A stretch of 64,000 nucleotides of DNA from Cellulomonas sp. URHE0023 (GCF_000688475.1 NZ_JIAN01000006.1:496001-560000); one strand, 5' to 3'. Counted from the stretch's first letter, positions 36,684-47,871 are shown. Made by a program: numbers and translations. Notes: generated by a model not told the origin, from the sequence alone.

Positions 36684-38029
36684 CGGGTCGCTCCGTTGTT
36701 GTCGGACGAGTGCGACCTGGGCGAAGAGGCCGCGTTCTCGTTCTCGTGCTCGTTGTCGGACTCGGGCAGGACCTGGCTGACCAGGACGGTGGCCAGCCGG
36801 CGGCGCCGCCCCTCGACGCGGTCCGCGACGAGGTGCAGCCCGTGGATGTCCCCCGCCGACCCGAGCAGTGGAACCTTACCCAAGGCTTTGGCCAGCAGAC
36901 CGCCGGCCGTGTCGACGTCCTCGTCCTCGACCTCGAGGCCGAACAGCTCGCCCAGCTCGTCGCGCCCCAGGCGGGCCGGGACGCGGTAGACCCCCTCGCC
37001 GAGGTCCTCGACCAGGGGCGCCGTCGGGTCGTGCTCGTCGGTCAGCTCGCCCACGATCTCCTCGAGTGCGTCCTCGATCGTGACCAGACCCGCGATCCCG
37101 CCGTACTCGTCGACCACCATCGCCATGTGCGACGACCCGTCCTGGAGCTCACGAAGGAGCTCGTCGACCGGCTTGGACTCGGGTACGAACACGGCCGGTC
37201 TGGCCAGAGAGCTGGCGGGCGCGTCGAGCACGGCCTGCTGCTCCTTGGTGTTGGAGCGTCCGGTGGGCGCCATCGGCAGCCGTCGGACCACGTCCTTCAG
37301 GTACAGGACACCCCTGAGGTCGTCGACCGACTCGCCGGTCAGGGGAACCCGCGAGAACCCGGACCTCAGCAGGAGAGCCAGCGCCTTGCGCACGGGGGTG
37401 TCGTCGGGCGCGGTGACCATGTCGGTGCGCGGAACCATGACCTCACGGGTGAGCGTGTCGCCGAGCTCGAGCACCGAGCGGAACATCTCCCGCTCCTCGT
37501 CCTCGATGACGTCGGACTCGCTCACCCTCTGCACCATGTCGCGCAGCTCGTCCTCCTCCTCCTCGACGGAGCCGACGGTCGGCCGCCCGACCGCGCCCAG
37601 CCGGCCCGCGACCGCGGTCACGACGACGAGCGGCCTCGAGAGTGCCGCGAGGGTCCTGACGGGATGCCGCCGGCCGAACGTGCGAGGACTGGCCCGCACG
37701 AGGAGCAAGGCGACCAGGCCGCACAGGGCGACGGAGACGAGCAGGACCGCCCACCAGGGCAGCTCGCCCGAGCCGACGCCGAGCGTGATGCAGACGGTCG
37801 CGGTCATCTCCATGAACAAGCGCACGAACGCAGCCGCCGCCGCGACCCGGTTCGGGTGCTCGGTGAGCGCGCGGACTCGTCCGGCCGCGGGGTGACGCTC
37901 GGCGACGAGCTCCGTGACGGCTGCCCGGGACACCCGCACGACCGCGATCTCGCCCGCGGAGAGCGCAGCGGCTGCGGCGATGCCGAGGACCGCCAGCACG
38001 ACGAGCAGGGCGACCGGGGCGTCCGTCAT
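36680..38029 (-). CDS. hemolysin-C/CNNM-type membrane protein with CBS pair
   Basis: A 449-residue protein: CNNM-type N-terminal membrane domain (three to four helices to about residue 140), a cystathionine-beta-synthase domain pair ([55 protein letters not shown]) and a C-terminal CorC/HlyC domain ([18 protein letters not shown]). Relatives are Mg2+/Co2+ transport or sensing proteins. ATG 38029 overlaps the ybeY stop and its own stop overlaps era. The C-terminal tail is Asn/Glu/Ser-rich and likely disordered. Confidence 0.93.
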   Translation of the reverse strand: MTDAPVALLVVLAVLGIAAAAALSAGEIAVVRVSRAAVTELVAERHPAAGRVRALTEHPNRVAAAAAFVRLFMEMTATVCITLGVGSGELPWWAVLLVSVALCGLVALLLVRASPRTFGRRHPVRTLAALSRPLVVVTAVAGRLGAVGRPTVGSVEEEEDELRDMVQRVSESDVIEDEEREMFRSVLELGDTLTREVMVPRTDMVTAPDDTPVRKALALLLRSGFSRVPLTGESVDDLRGVLYLKDVVRRLPMAPTGRSNTKEQQAVLDAPASSLARPAVFVPESKPVDELLRELQDGSSHMAMVVDEYGGIAGLVTIEDALEEIVGELTDEHDPTAPLVEDLGEGVYRVPARLGRDELGELFGLEVEDEDVDTAGGLLAKALGKVPLLGSAGDIHGLHLVADRVEGRRRRLATVLVSQVLPESDNEHENENAASSPRSHSSDNNGATR

Positions 38030-38478
38030 CGGGTTGCCAGGAACCTCAGCAACAGCTGGCGCTGCAGGTCGAACATCTCCTTGTGCTCGTCCGGCTCGAC
38101 GTGGTCGTAGCCGAGCAGGTGCAGGATCCCGTGCGTCGTGAGGAGCAGCAGCTCGTCCTCGGTCGAGTGCCCCGCGGTGCGCGCCTGCTGCGCGGCGACC
38201 TCCGGGCACAGCACGACGTCCCCGAGCAGACCGGCGGGCGTCGGCTCGCCCTCCCTGCCCGGCCGCAGCTCGTCCATCGGGAAGGAGAGCACGTCGGTCG
38301 GGCCGGGCTCATCCATCCACTGCACGTGCAGGTCGGTCATGGCGTCCGTGCCGACCAGGGTGACCGACAGGTCGGTCTGGGGGTGCACGTGCATCGCGTC
38401 GATGACGAACCGACCGAGCGAGGCGAACTCCGCCAGGTCCACGTCGTACCCGGACTCGTTCCTGACCTCGACGCTCAT
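38026..38478 (-). CDS. ybeY: endoribonuclease YbeY
   Basis: A 150-residue single-domain metalloenzyme for rRNA maturation and 70S quality control. The zinc site H-x3-H-x5-H is seen in [17 protein letters not shown], and the conserved DVLSFPMDE strand is present. ATG 38478 ([10 protein letters not shown]) is chosen; the longer frame overlaps phoH and does not resemble YbeY. It begins one base before the phoH stop region and overlaps the CBS gene. Confidence 0.96.
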   Translation of the reverse strand: MSVEVRNESGYDVDLAEFASLGRFVIDAMHVHPQTDLSVTLVGTDAMTDLHVQWMDEPGPTDVLSFPMDELRPGREGEPTPAGLLGDVVLCPEVAAQQARTAGHSTEDELLLLTTHGILHLLGYDHVEPDEHKEMFDLQRQLLLRFLATR

Positions 38479-38479
38479 C

Positions 38480-39478
38480 TCAGCTCCTGTCCCAGCGTGC
38501 GTACGCGTCGATGATCTCGCTGACCAGCCGGTGCCGGACGACGTCGGAAGACCCGAGGCGGCAGAACGATACGTCGTCGATGCCCGAGAGCACCTGCTCG
38601 ACGACACGAAGACCCGACGTGGTGGCCGACGGCAGGTCGACCTGCGTGACGTCGCCGGTCACGACGACCTTCGACCCGAACCCCAGGCGGGTGAGGAACA
38701 TCTTCATCTGCTCGACGGTCGTGTTCTGGGCCTCGTCGAGGATGATGAACGCGTCGTTGAGGGTGCGACCACGCATGTAGGCGAGCGGTGCGACCTCGAT
38801 CGTCCCCGCCTCCATGAGCCGCGGGATCGCCTCGGGGTCCACCATGTCGTGCAGCGCGTCGTAGAGCGGGCGCAGGTACGGGTCGATCTTGTCCGACAGG
38901 CTGCCGGGCAGGAAACCGAGGCGCTCCCCCGCCTCGACCGCGGGACGCGTGAGCACGATGCGCTGGACCTTGCGGTCCTGGAGCGCCTGCACGGCCTTGG
39001 CCATCGCGAGGTACGTCTTGCCGGTGCCGGCGGGCCCGATGCCGAACGTCACGGTGTGCCGGTCGATCGCGTCGACGTAGTCCTTCTGCCCGGAGGTCTT
39101 GGGCCGGATCGTCCGTCCGCGGCTGGACAGGATGTTGAACGACAGGATGTCCGCCGGACGAGCCGTCGACGCGGCCGTGAGCATGGTCACCGACCGGGTC
39201 ACGATGTCGGGCGTCAGCGGTGTCCCACCCGCGGCCATCTCGACCAGCTCGTCGACGAGCCGGGAGACGAGCGCGACGTCACCGACCGGACCTTCCAGCC
39301 TGACCTCGCTGCCACGTACGTGGATGCCCACGGTGGTGAATCCCGCCTCGATCGCGCGCAGGACCTCGTCCTGCGGGCCGAGCAGCTCGACCATGGCGAT
39401 GTCCGACGGCACGGTGATCCGGTGCTCGACGCGAGCCGGCGCACCGTGCGCGCGGGCTGCGGGTGTGGATTCGGCCAT
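38480..39478 (-). CDS. phoH: PhoH-like P-loop ATPase
   Basis: A 332-residue predicted ATPase/RNA helicase-like protein: N-terminal KH-like segment ([19 protein letters not shown]), Walker [28 protein letters not shown] and Walker [13 protein letters not shown], then [12 protein letters not shown]. It is always near ybeY and is thought to act in RNA metabolism. AAGGAG is about 20 bases before ATG 39478, too far for normal spacing, so a slightly longer N-terminus starting at a non-ATG codon cannot be excluded. Confidence 0.94.
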   Translation of the reverse strand: MAESTPAARAHGAPARVEHRITVPSDIAMVELLGPQDEVLRAIEAGFTTVGIHVRGSEVRLEGPVGDVALVSRLVDELVEMAAGGTPLTPDIVTRSVTMLTAASTARPADILSFNILSSRGRTIRPKTSGQKDYVDAIDRHTVTFGIGPAGTGKTYLAMAKAVQALQDRKVQRIVLTRPAVEAGERLGFLPGSLSDKIDPYLRPLYDALHDMVDPEAIPRLMEAGTIEVAPLAYMRGRTLNDAFIILDEAQNTTVEQMKMFLTRLGFGSKVVVTGDVTQVDLPSATTSGLRVVEQVLSGIDDVSFCRLGSSDVVRHRLVSEIIDAYARWDRS

Positions 39479-39562
39479 GAGCTCGGCGTGCGCCAGTCGC
39501 TCCTTAACAGTGGTGAGAACGTGAAGGAAGCAGTCTACGAGCCCTCGCCCACAACATCCCGG

Positions 39563-40321
39563 TCATGCCCAGCGACCGAGCCGCTGCGCCAGGACCGCAA
39601 CCGCGACGGGCCCTGCGGTGGAGGTGCGCAGGACGTGCGGACCCAACCGGACAGCGGTCGCTCCCGCGTCCGTCAGCCGTGTCAGCTCGACCTCGCCGAT
39701 CCCGCCCTCCGGGCCCACGACGACGAGGCACTCCCCCTGCTCCGGCAGCGTGACGTCCGCGATCGGTTCGGTCGCCTCTTCGTGCAGGACCAGCACGACA
39801 CCGCCGGCGTCGACGACCGACCGGACGCGTTCGACGAGGCCTCGGCCGTCGAGCGGAAGCTCGACCTCCGGTACCCGGGCGCGGCGCGACTGCTTCGCGG
39901 CGGACCGCACGGTGCTCGACCAGCGCGACCGGCTCTTGACGGCACGGTCCCCGCGCCAGACCACGATCGAGCGCTCCGCCTGCCACGGGATCACCGCGTC
40001 GACGCCGACCTCGGTCGCGGCTTCGATCGCCATCTCGTCGCGGTCGCCCTTGGCCAGGGCCTGCACGAGCACGAGCAGGACGGACGGCTCCGTCTCGACC
40101 ACGACCTCTCTGACGGCGACGACGACACCGTCGCCGGTCACCGCCTCGACGACGCCGATCAGACGTGTCCCGTGGCCGTCGACGACGTCCACCCGCTCAC
40201 CTGGCGAACGCCGCTGGACGACGCCGGCGTGCCGGCCTTCGGTGCCGTCGAGCAGGTAGCTACCACCGGGCACGACATCCCGGAGGCTGCCGTGGTCGGC
40301 GATGAAGACGGGCGCGCTCAT
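39563..40321 (-). CDS. rsmE: 16S rRNA m3U1498 methyltransferase RsmE
   Basis: A 252-residue SPOUT-class enzyme that N3-methylates U1498 of 16S rRNA. PUA-like N-terminus (GRHAGVVQRRSPGERVDVVDG) and the knot signature (LVVVGPEGGIGEVELTRL, then LGPHVLRTSTAGPVAV) are visible. It begins 12 bases after dnaJ in the conserved hrcA-dnaJ-rsmE order. Confidence 0.95.
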   Translation of the reverse strand: MSAPVFIADHGSLRDVVPGGSYLLDGTEGRHAGVVQRRSPGERVDVVDGHGTRLIGVVEAVTGDGVVVAVREVVVETEPSVLLVLVQALAKGDRDEMAIEAATEVGVDAVIPWQAERSIVVWRGDRAVKSRSRWSSTVRSAAKQSRRARVPEVELPLDGRGLVERVRSVVDAGGVVLVLHEEATEPIADVTLPEQGECLVVVGPEGGIGEVELTRLTDAGATAVRLGPHVLRTSTAGPVAVAVLAQRLGRWA

Positions 40322-40333
40322 GCAGGGGGCCGC

Positions 40334-41461
40334 TCAGCGGCCGGCCAGCTTGTCGCGCAGCTTCGCGAACACGCCCGTGCTCGACCCGGCGAACCGCGAC
40401 TCGGGCCGCTCCTCGCCACGCAGCGCCGCGAGCTTGCGCAGCAGCTCGACCTGCTCGTCGTCCATCGCGGTCGGGACCTGGACGTCGACGTGCACGTGCA
40501 GGTCGCCGCGGCCACCGACGTGCAGGTGCCCTACGCCCAGGTTCTTGAGCGTCACGATCTGCGACGGCTGCGTCCCGGGACGCAGGTCGACCTCACGCGG
40601 TCCGTCGAGGGTGTCGAGCGTGAGCACGGTGCCGAGCGCCGCAGCGGTCATCGGCACCTCGAGCGTCGCGTGCAGGTCGTCCCCACGGCGGACGAACGTG
40701 TCGTTCTTGCGCTCGCGCACCTCGAGGTACACGTCACCCGCCGGTCCGCCTGCGGGGCCGACCTCGCCCTGGCCCGTGAGCTTGATGCGTGTTCCCGTGT
40801 CCACACCCGCGGGCACGTCGACGCTCAGGGTGCGGCGGGACCGGACCCGCCCCTCGCCGGAGCACTCCGTGCACGGCTCGGGGATGACGCTGCCGAACCC
40901 GTGGCAGACCGCGCACGGCTGCGTCGTCATGACCTGGCCGAGGAACGAGCGCGCGACCCGCTGGACGGAGCCGCGGCCGCCACAGACCTCGCACGTGCGG
41001 GGTGACGTACCGGGTCGGCAGCAGGTGCCCGAGCACGTGGGGCACACGACGGCGGTGTCCACCGGCACCTCACGGTGCACGCCGAACGTCACCTCCGACA
41101 GGTCGAGGTCGAGCCGTACGAGCGCGTCCTGTCCCCGCCGCGCCCGCGGGATCGGGCCCCGTTGCTGCGCGGCCCCGGTCGCGGCACCGAAGAACGTCTC
41201 GAAGATGTCCTGGAAGCCGAAGCCGCCACCCATGCCGCCGCCGGGCGCCGACGGGTCGCCGCCCATGTCGTACGCGCGGCGCTTCTCGGGGTTCCCCAAC
41301 ACGTCGTAGGCCCGCGAGACGTCCTTGAACGTGTCCTCGGAGCCTGCCTCCGCGCCCGAGACGTCCGGGTGGTGCTCACGAGCGAGCTTGCGGTACGCCT
41401 TCTTGATCTGGTCGGGCGTCGCGTCGCGTGGCACGCCGAGGATCTCGTAGTAGTCGGTCAC
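40334..41461 (-). CDS. dnaJ: chaperone DnaJ (DnaJ2 type)
   Basis: A 375-residue type I J-protein that delivers clients to DnaK. J-domain with HPD (EHHPDVSG), Gly/Phe region with GGGMGGGFGFQDIF, four-repeat zinc domain (CPTCSGTC, CEVCGGRG, CAVCHGFG, CTECSGEG) and C-terminal substrate domains. The first zinc repeat has Cys in place of the final Gly. It lies 34 bases after hrcA without dnaK, which marks it as the second, HrcA-controlled DnaJ of actinobacteria. Confidence 0.96.
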   Translation of the reverse strand: MTDYYEILGVPRDATPDQIKKAYRKLAREHHPDVSGAEAGSEDTFKDVSRAYDVLGNPEKRRAYDMGGDPSAPGGGMGGGFGFQDIFETFFGAATGAAQQRGPIPRARRGQDALVRLDLDLSEVTFGVHREVPVDTAVVCPTCSGTCCRPGTSPRTCEVCGGRGSVQRVARSFLGQVMTTQPCAVCHGFGSVIPEPCTECSGEGRVRSRRTLSVDVPAGVDTGTRIKLTGQGEVGPAGGPAGDVYLEVRERKNDTFVRRGDDLHATLEVPMTAAALGTVLTLDTLDGPREVDLRPGTQPSQIVTLKNLGVGHLHVGGRGDLHVHVDVQVPTAMDDEQVELLRKLAALRGEERPESRFAGSSTGVFAKLRDKLAGR

Positions 41462-41495
41462 GGGAGGATCTGCTCGCTTCCGGTGGGAGTGCTGT

Positions 41496-42518
41496 TCATT
41501 GCGCCAGGATCCGGGTCAGGTACCGCGCGACGGCGCGCACCGCGGACATGGTGGCCGGGTAGTCCATGCGCAGAGGGCCGATGGAGCCGATGCGTGCCAC
41601 GGAGCCACTTCCCTCGTCGCCGTAGCCGGTGGTCACGAAGCTCGTCTCGACGAGACCGTCGTGCTGGGTCTCGCGGCCGATCCGCACGGTGACCGCCTGC
41701 GTGTCCTCGGCCATCTCCGAGAGGAGCCGCAGCAGCACCACCTGCTCCTCCAGCGCCTCGAGCACGGGCCCGATCGACCGCACGTCGGTTCCGCCCGCAC
41801 GCGCGAGGTTGGCGGTCCCCGCGAGCACCACGCGCTCCTCGCTCTCCTGGGCCAGTGTCTCCTCGAGCACCGCGACGACGCCGCGCACGAGGCCCTGGTC
41901 GGCGGGGCTGAAGGCGGGTGCGAGGTCGGCGAGCGCCACGGGCAGCTCGGACAGGCGGCGCCCTGCTGCGCTGACGTTGAGGCGGGCACGCAGCAGCGCG
42001 ACCACGGCCTCGTCGACGTCGGCGTCCAGCTCGATCGTGCGCTGCTCGACACGTCCCGTGTCCGTGATCAGCACGACGAGAAGGTGCCGGCGACCCACGG
42101 GCACGAGCTCGACGTGCCGCAGCGCCGAGCGACGCAGGGACGGGTACTGCACGACGGCGACCTGCTGGGTCAGCTGCGCGATGAGTCGCACCGCCCGGTC
42201 CACGACGTCGTCGAGGTCCTGCGCGTTCTCGAGGAACGTGCCGATCGCGCGCCGCTCCGGGCTGGACAGCGGCTTCACGCTCGAGATCTGGTCGACGAAG
42301 AGCCGGTAGCCCTTGTCGGTGGGCACACGCCCCGCCGACGTGTGCGGCTGGGCGATGTACCCGCCCTCCTCGAGGGAGGCCATGTCGTTGCGGATCGTCG
42401 CCGGCGAGACGCCCAGCGAGTGGCGCTCGACCAGAGCACGCGATCCGACGGGCTCCCGGGTGGCGACGTAGTCCTCGACGATCGCCCGCAGCACGTCCAG
42501 CCGTCTGTCGTCGCTCAT
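41496..42518 (-). CDS. hrcA: heat-inducible transcription repressor HrcA
   Basis: A 340-residue repressor of heat-shock genes. N-terminal winged helix ([40 protein letters not shown]) and HrcA core with [24 protein letters not shown] lies six bases before ATG 42518, which excludes the longer upstream frame. A CIRCE operator 34 bases upstream shows autoregulation of hrcA-dnaJ and probably the downstream operon. Confidence 0.97.
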   Translation of the reverse strand: MSDDRRLDVLRAIVEDYVATREPVGSRALVERHSLGVSPATIRNDMASLEEGGYIAQPHTSAGRVPTDKGYRLFVDQISSVKPLSSPERRAIGTFLENAQDLDDVVDRAVRLIAQLTQQVAVVQYPSLRRSALRHVELVPVGRRHLLVVLITDTGRVEQRTIELDADVDEAVVALLRARLNVSAAGRRLSELPVALADLAPAFSPADQGLVRGVVAVLEETLAQESEERVVLAGTANLARAGGTDVRSIGPVLEALEEQVVLLRLLSEMAEDTQAVTVRIGRETQHDGLVETSFVTTGYGDEGSGSVARIGSIGPLRMDYPATMSAVRAVARYLTRILAQ

Positions 42519-42551
42519 CTCGCCTCCTCCCGCACGCGTGTCAGCGTCCGG

Positions 42552-42578
42552 GTAGCACTCCCCGGACGGGAGTGCCAA
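42552..42578. promoter_or_regulatory. CIRCE operator (HrcA binding site)
   Basis: GTAGCACTC-N9-GAGTGCCAA matches the CIRCE consensus TTAGCACTC-N9-GAGTGCTAA at 16 of 18 arm positions. It lies between the divergent hrcA and DUF3097 genes, and repression by HrcA is relieved by heat. Confidence 0.93.
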
Positions 42579-42661
42579 TGCTACGCCGCGCCGCCGACAC
42601 CGTCGGGCGGTCCGCCCAGAGCGGAACCGGCGTGCCTCGCGACGCGCCCACGTCGGACACC

Positions 42662-42667
42662 TACGCT
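42662..42667 (+). promoter_or_regulatory. -10 box of leaderless promoter for the DUF3097 gene
   Basis: TACGCT, six bases, then GTG 42674. This fixes the start, since the frame is open further upstream through the CIRCE element. Confidence 0.55.
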
Positions 42668-42673
42668 TCCGGG

Positions 42674-43543
42674 GTGAGTTCTGACCGCTACGGCTCCGAC
42701 GTCCTGGGGGGCTCCGGCCCGGCCACGGGCTCGGCCCACCACCGACCCGCACGCACGAGCCGGCCCCAGCCTGCCGAGACGGGCCTCGTGGTCGAGGAGG
42801 TCACCACAGGCTGGGTGGGAGCAGTCGTGCGGGTCGAGAAGTCCGGCGGCATCCACGTCGTCGTCCTGGAGGACCGGCGTGGGCGTACTCGGACGTTCCC
42901 GCTGGGCCGCGGCTTCTGGCTGGACGGTGAGCCCGTCGCGCTGACCGCCCCGGTTCGCGTGACTGCACCGGCCAAGCCCACCCGGACGGCATCAGGCTCG
43001 GTCGCCGTGCACGACGCCAGGGCGCGGGTCGCCCGCGGGAGCCGGATCTGGGTCGAGGGGAAGCACGACGCGGAGCTGGTGGAGAAGGTCTGGGGCGACG
43101 ACCTGCGGATCGAGGGGGTCGTCGTCGAGCTCCTCGACGGTGTGGACAACCTGCCCGACGCCATACGTGACTTCGCGCCGGGCCCAGGACGGCGCGTCGG
43201 CGTGCTCGTCGACCACCTCGTGGCCGGCGCCAAGGAGAGCAGGATCGCCGCCGAGGCGGTCCGGCTCGCCCCTGCGGGCACCGTGCTCGTGCTCGGGCAC
43301 CCGTACGTGGACGTGTGGCAGGCGGTGCGGCCCGAGCGCATCGGGCTGACGGCCTGGCCGACCATCGAACGTGGCACCGAGTGGAAGCACGGCATCCTGC
43401 GCGAGCTCGGCTGGCCCGCGGCGGACCAGGCAGACGTCGCACGGGCGTGGCAGCGCATCCTGCGCTCGGTGCGCAGCTACGCCGACCTGGAGCCGAGCCT
43501 GCTCGGTCGGGTCGAGGAGCTCATCGACTTCGTGACGTCGTGA
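42674..43543 (+). CDS. DUF3097 family protein
   Basis: A 289-residue conserved actinobacterial protein of unknown function, regularly placed divergent from hrcA. After a disordered N-terminus of about 35 residues it has a small beta-domain ([37 protein letters not shown]) and a Toprim-like region ([49 protein letters not shown]) with acidic residues in Toprim-like positions, so a nucleic-acid-related role is possible. GTG 42674 is supported by the leaderless promoter. Confidence 0.85.
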   Translation: MSSDRYGSDVLGGSGPATGSAHHRPARTSRPQPAETGLVVEEVTTGWVGAVVRVEKSGGIHVVVLEDRRGRTRTFPLGRGFWLDGEPVALTAPVRVTAPAKPTRTASGSVAVHDARARVARGSRIWVEGKHDAELVEKVWGDDLRIEGVVVELLDGVDNLPDAIRDFAPGPGRRVGVLVDHLVAGAKESRIAAEAVRLAPAGTVLVLGHPYVDVWQAVRPERIGLTAWPTIERGTEWKHGILRELGWPAADQADVARAWQRILRSVRSYADLEPSLLGRVEELIDFVTS

Positions 43544-43582
43544 CGGCGCCCGGCCCCCGAGGAGTCGGGGACCGGGCGCCGT
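43543..43582. terminator. bidirectional hairpin between two convergent genes
   Basis: ACGGCGCCCGG pairs with CCGGGCGCCGT, with further CCCC/GGGG pairing inside, just after the DUF3097 stop and before the stop of the convergent membrane-protein gene. No T-run. Confidence 0.7.
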
Positions 43583-43592
43583 GGTCCTGCTC

Positions 43593-44657
43593 TCAGACGG
43601 GGGGTGCGATCGGGTCACCGAGCAGCCGACGGAACAGGAACGCCGTCGCGAGGAGCACGACGGGGACCGCGACCAGCAGACCTATGCCGCACAGGGCTGC
43701 GCCCGCGATGAGGATCGCCAGAGCGAGCAGGTAGAACAGGATCGTGGTCGACAGGTTGGCCGTGATGAGCTGGTAGCTCGACTTCATCGCGTCCACCGGT
43801 GCGAGCTGCTTGCCGATCACGAACCAGAACGTGAAGAACAGCAGGAAGTTCACGACGATCGAGACCAGTCCCCCGAGGACCGGCACCAGGCCCAGCACCA
43901 CCGAGATGCCCGTCAGGATCAGGGCCGTCAGAACGACGGGACCGGCGTCCACGAACCGGAAGAAGTCACCGAAGCCGACCTGCCGGCCCCCGGTGACGTC
44001 CAGAGCCGCCTTGATGAAGATCGCCTGGATCAGGTACGCGATCAGGTAGCCGACCAGAGACAGCACGACGAACCCGAGCGAGAACCCGATCCGACCGCCC
44101 GAGGACACCCGGAAGACCTTGTCGAGCCCGCCGAAGACCGCGGCGACGATCGATGAGGCCACGATGAAGATCAGGAACCACACGAGCGCGGCGCCGATGA
44201 ACAGGCCACCGGCGCGCGTGAACTGCTGCCACCCGTACGAGAACGACTCGCCGATCGGCGACGGCTGGACCATCGGCGCCCCGTACCCGCCCGCGGGCGG
44301 GGGGTAGGCCCCGGGGGGGCCGTAGCCGGGTGGCGGCGGCGGGTACGCACCTGGCGGCTGCTGACCGTAGCCGGGGGCCGGCTGGCCGTACTGCGGCGCG
44401 GGTGGCGGGTACGCGCCGGGCGCCTGCTGACCGTACGGCGGGGCTGGCGGCGCGCCGTACTGCTGCGCCGGAGGGGCGCCGTACTGCGGGCCGGGTGGGG
44501 CGACCGGCGGCGCCACGGGTGGCGCCGGAGGTGCCGCAGGCGGGGCGGGTGGCGGTGGTGGTGCTGCGGGCGGCTCGGAGGGCTGCACGGGCTGCTGTGG
44601 TTCAGGCGTGACGGGCTCGCCATCTGTCGGCGGCGTTCCGCCCGGGTTCTCGCTCAT
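43593..44657 (-). CDS. proline/tyrosine-rich multi-pass membrane protein
   Basis: A 354-residue protein. The first 130 residues are low-complexity with Pro-Pro-Ala and YGxPPA/YGQQxPGAYPPP repeats; the rest has about five hydrophobic helices with glycine-rich turns and conserved pieces (FSYGWQQFTRAGG, GGRQVGFGDFFRF, PVDAMKSSYQLITANLSTT) seen in DUF4013-like or glycerophosphodiester-phosphodiesterase membrane domains. Function unknown. AGGGAGG lies upstream of ATG 44657. The N-terminal tail probably faces the cytoplasm and may bind or condense partners. Confidence 0.75.
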   Translation of the reverse strand: MSENPGGTPPTDGEPVTPEPQQPVQPSEPPAAPPPPPAPPAAPPAPPVAPPVAPPGPQYGAPPAQQYGAPPAPPYGQQAPGAYPPPAPQYGQPAPGYGQQPPGAYPPPPPGYGPPGAYPPPAGGYGAPMVQPSPIGESFSYGWQQFTRAGGLFIGAALVWFLIFIVASSIVAAVFGGLDKVFRVSSGGRIGFSLGFVVLSLVGYLIAYLIQAIFIKAALDVTGGRQVGFGDFFRFVDAGPVVLTALILTGISVVLGLVPVLGGLVSIVVNFLLFFTFWFVIGKQLAPVDAMKSSYQLITANLSTTILFYLLALAILIAGAALCGIGLLVAVPVVLLATAFLFRRLLGDPIAPPV

Positions 44658-44767
44658 GCGTGGCCTCCCTGGTCACGGGCGGTCGTCGCCCAGGCGCCAG
44701 CGAACCGAAGGGGATCACCCGTGTCAAGGAACCCCACCCAAACCCGGCATGTCGACACAGACGACCG

Positions 44768-45994
44768 TCAACCAGCGAGGCTCCGGACGACCGCGTCCGC
44801 GAGCAGCCGCCCACGGCGGGTGAGGACGAGCCGCGGGACGGCGGCGTCCCGGCCCAGAGCAGCGGAACCGTCCACGAGACCGTCCGCGATCAGTCCGGCG
44901 ACCCCGCGACGCGCCCCGGCGGGCAGCACGTCGAGCGGCAGACCGGTCGAGAGCCGTACGCCGAGCATGAGCCGCTCCAGGACTGCGCTCTCGCCGGTCA
45001 CGGTCTCACGACCGGCCGCGGGGCTCAGGCCGCGGTCGAGCCGGTCCGCGTACGCGCGTGGGTGCTTGACGTTCCACCAGCGCACTCCGCCGACGTGGCT
45101 GTGCGCCCCGGGTCCGATCCCCCACCAGTCGTCGCCCCGCCAGTAGGCGAGGTTGTGCCGGCACGCCGTCTGGGGCGTGCGCGACCAGTTGCTCACCTCG
45201 TACCAGTGCAGCCCTGCGGACTCGAAGAGGTCGTCCGCCAGCTCGTACTTCGTCGCCTGGTCGTCGCCGTCAGGCAGCTCCAGCTCGCCGCGCCGCACCT
45301 GCACGGCCATCCGGGTGCCCGCCTCGACCACGAGAGCGTAGGCCGAGACGTGGTCGACGCCCGTGTCGAGCGCGGTCTCCACGCTCGTGCGCCAGTCGTC
45401 GACCGACTCCCCCGGCGTCCCGTAGATGAGGTCGAGCGAGACCGCCAGACCCGCGTCGCGCGCCCAGCGCACGACGTCCGGGATGCGCCGCGGGTCGTGG
45501 GTTCGTTCGAGGGTCGCCAGCACGTGCGGCACGGCCGACTGCATGCCGAAGGAGACGCGCGTGAAGCCTGCGTCAGCGAGCGCCTGCAGCGACTGCGGCG
45601 TCACGGAGTCGGGGTTCGCCTCGGTGGTCACCTCGATGTCGTCGGCGAACCCCCATGCGTCCCGCACGCCGGCGAGCATGCGCGACAGGTCCGGGACGGA
45701 CAGGACCGTCGGCGTGCCCCCACCGACGAACACCGTCTGCACCGCCCGCGGCGGGAGGACCTGCGCGGCGAGCGCGATCTCCTTGAGCGCCGTGTCCGCG
45801 TAGGCGTTCTGGCTCGCGCCACCGCCCAGCTCCGTGGCCGTGTACGTGTTGAAGTCGCAGTACCCGCAGCGCACCGTGCAGAACGGGACGTGCAGGTACA
45901 CCCCGAACGTGCGGTCCGAGACGCCCTCGAACGCCGACGGCGGCAGCCGGCCGTCGTCCGGTGCGGCATCTCCCTCAGGGAGGGCCGGGCTCAC
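44768..45994 (-). CDS. hemW: HemW (radical SAM heme chaperone / HemN-like)
   Basis: A 408-residue radical SAM protein with the 4Fe-4S motif [11 protein letters not shown] near residue 40, GGGTPTVLS for SAM binding, [17 protein letters not shown] and the C-terminal HemN domain. HemW proteins transfer heme rather than oxidise coproporphyrinogen; the motif lacks the extra Cys of true HemN, which fits. GTG 45994 overlaps the lepA stop (GTGA); lepA-hemW linkage is conserved. Confidence 0.93.
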   Translation of the reverse strand: MSPALPEGDAAPDDGRLPPSAFEGVSDRTFGVYLHVPFCTVRCGYCDFNTYTATELGGGASQNAYADTALKEIALAAQVLPPRAVQTVFVGGGTPTVLSVPDLSRMLAGVRDAWGFADDIEVTTEANPDSVTPQSLQALADAGFTRVSFGMQSAVPHVLATLERTHDPRRIPDVVRWARDAGLAVSLDLIYGTPGESVDDWRTSVETALDTGVDHVSAYALVVEAGTRMAVQVRRGELELPDGDDQATKYELADDLFESAGLHWYEVSNWSRTPQTACRHNLAYWRGDDWWGIGPGAHSHVGGVRWWNVKHPRAYADRLDRGLSPAAGRETVTGESAVLERLMLGVRLSTGLPLDVLPAGARRGVAGLIADGLVDGSAALGRDAAVPRLVLTRRGRLLADAVVRSLAG

Positions 45995-47871
45995 TTCTTC
46001 TTCGCGTCCTTGCCGCCGGCGCTGCCCGCGGGCTCACTGGAGAGCGCGGCGATGAAGGCCTCCTGCGGCACGTCGACCCGACCGATCGTCTTCATGCGCT
46101 TCTTGCCCTCCTTCTGCTTCTCCAGGAGCTTGCGCTTGCGCGTGATGTCGCCGCCGTAGCACTTGGCCAGGACGTCCTTGCGGATGGCACGGATGGTCTC
46201 GCGAGCGATGATCCGGGCGCCGATCGCCGCCTGGATGGGCACCTCGAACTGCTGGCGCGGGATGAGGTCCTTGAGCTTGGCGGTCATCATCACGCCGTAC
46301 GCGTACGCCTTGTCCTTGTGCACGATCGCGCTGAACGCGTCGACCGTCTCGCCCTGCAGCAGGATGTCGACCTTGACCAGGTCGGCCTCCTGGTCGCCGA
46401 TGCGCTCGTAGTCGAGGCTCGCGTAGCCGCGCGTCTTGGACTTGAGCTGGTCGAAGAAGTCGAAGACGATCTCCGCCATCGGCAGGACGTAGCGCAGCTC
46501 GACGCGCTCCTCGGACAGGTAGTCCATGCCCTGCAGCTCGCCGCGCTTGGTCTGGCAGAGCTCCATGATCGCGCCGATGAACTCGCTCGGCGCCAGGATC
46601 GTGCCCTTGACCATCGGCTCGTTGACGGCACCGATCTTGCCGGACGGGAACTCGCTGGGGTTGGTCACCGTGACGATGCTCTTGTCCTCGAGCGTGACCT
46701 CGTAGACGACGTTCGGAGCGGTCGAGATCAGGTCCAGGTCGAACTCGCGCTCGAGCCGCTCACGCACGATCTCGAGGTGCAGCAGGCCGAGGAAGCCGAC
46801 GCGGAACCCGAACCCGAGGGCCACCGACGTCTCGGGCTCGTAGTTGAGCGCGGCGTCGTTGAGCTTCAGCTTGTCCAGCGCGTCGCGCAGCACCGGGTAG
46901 TCGGTGCCGTCGATCGGGTACAGCCCCGAGAACACCATCGGCTTCGGGTCGGAGTACCCGCCGAGCGCCTCGGCGGCGGGCTTGCTGGAGTTCGTGACGG
47001 TGTCGCCGACCTTCGACTGGCGCACGTCCTTCACGCCGGTGATCAGGTAGCCGACCTCGCCGACGCCCAGGCCCTTGGTCGGCACCGGCTCCGGGGAGAT
47101 CACGCCGATCTCGAGCAGCTCGTGCGTCGCGCGGGTCGACATCATGACGATCTTCTCGCGCGGGTTCAGGTTGCCGTCGACCACGCGGACGTAGGTCACG
47201 ACGCCGCGGTAGGTGTCGTAGACGGAGTCGAAGATCATCGCGCGCGCCGGTGCGTCCGCGTCGCCCGTGGGCGGGGGGACGAGCTCGACGATGCGGTCCA
47301 GCAGCTCGGTGACGCCGGCGCCGGTCTTGCCGGAGACGCGCAGGCAGTCCTCGGGGTCGCCGCCGATGAGCTTGGCCAGCTCCTCCGCGTACTTCTCCGG
47401 CTGGGCGGCCGGCAGGTCGATCTTGTTGAGCACCGGGATGATCGTCAGGTCGTTGTCGAGCGCGAGGTACAGGTTGGCCAGCGTCTGCGCCTCGATGCCC
47501 TGCGCGGCGTCGACCAGCAGCACGGCCCCCTCGCACGCTGCGAGCGACCGGGACACCTCGTACGTGAAGTCGACGTGCCCGGGCGTGTCGATCATGTTCA
47601 GCGCGAACGCGTCCTCGCCGACGCCCCACGGCATCCGGACCGCCTGCGACTTGATGGTGATGCCACGCTCACGCTCGATGTCCATCCGGTCCAGGTACTG
47701 CGCGCGCATCGCGCGCGCGTCGACCACGCCCGTGAGCTGCAGCATGCGGTCCGCCAGCGTCGACTTGCCGTGGTCGATGTGCGCGATGATGCAGAAGTTG
47801 CGCAGCAGCTCCGGCGGCGTCGCCGCAGGGTGGATGCGCGACGAGGCGGCGGCACCGGGGATCGGGGACAA
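45991..47871 (-). CDS. lepA: elongation factor 4 (LepA)
   Basis: A 626-residue translational GTPase that back-translocates or remodels ribosomes. G1 [10 protein letters not shown]2 RGITIK, G3 DTPGHVDF, G4 NKIDLP, EF-G-like domains and the LepA-specific C-terminal domain ([21 protein letters not shown]) are complete. The start is a TTG at 47871, preceded by AGGAG at nine bases; no better start lies nearby. A Lys-rich tail (KDAKKK) ends the protein. Confidence 0.96.
   Translation of the reverse strand: MSPIPGAAASSRIHPAATPPELLRNFCIIAHIDHGKSTLADRMLQLTGVVDARAMRAQYLDRMDIERERGITIKSQAVRMPWGVGEDAFALNMIDTPGHVDFTYEVSRSLAACEGAVLLVDAAQGIEAQTLANLYLALDNDLTIIPVLNKIDLPAAQPEKYAEELAKLIGGDPEDCLRVSGKTGAGVTELLDRIVELVPPPTGDADAPARAMIFDSVYDTYRGVVTYVRVVDGNLNPREKIVMMSTRATHELLEIGVISPEPVPTKGLGVGEVGYLITGVKDVRQSKVGDTVTNSSKPAAEALGGYSDPKPMVFSGLYPIDGTDYPVLRDALDKLKLNDAALNYEPETSVALGFGFRVGFLGLLHLEIVRERLEREFDLDLISTAPNVVYEVTLEDKSIVTVTNPSEFPSGKIGAVNEPMVKGTILAPSEFIGAIMELCQTKRGELQGMDYLSEERVELRYVLPMAEIVFDFFDQLKSKTRGYASLDYERIGDQEADLVKVDILLQGETVDAFSAIVHKDKAYAYGVMMTAKLKDLIPRQQFEVPIQAAIGARIIARETIRAIRKDVLAKCYGGDITRKRKLLEKQKEGKKRMKTIGRVDVPQEAFIAALSSEPAGSAGGKDAKKK

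Noticed and set aside
38138..41005. A 955-codon open frame on the plus strand
   Set aside because: Opposite ybeY, phoH, rsmE and dnaJ, which are all clearly real; translation is Arg/Asp/Leu-rich noise.
40980..41060. Altered first zinc repeat of DnaJ (CPTCSGTC) as a defect
   Set aside because: The metal-binding cysteines are all present; only the final Gly is replaced, as happens in DnaJ2 proteins.
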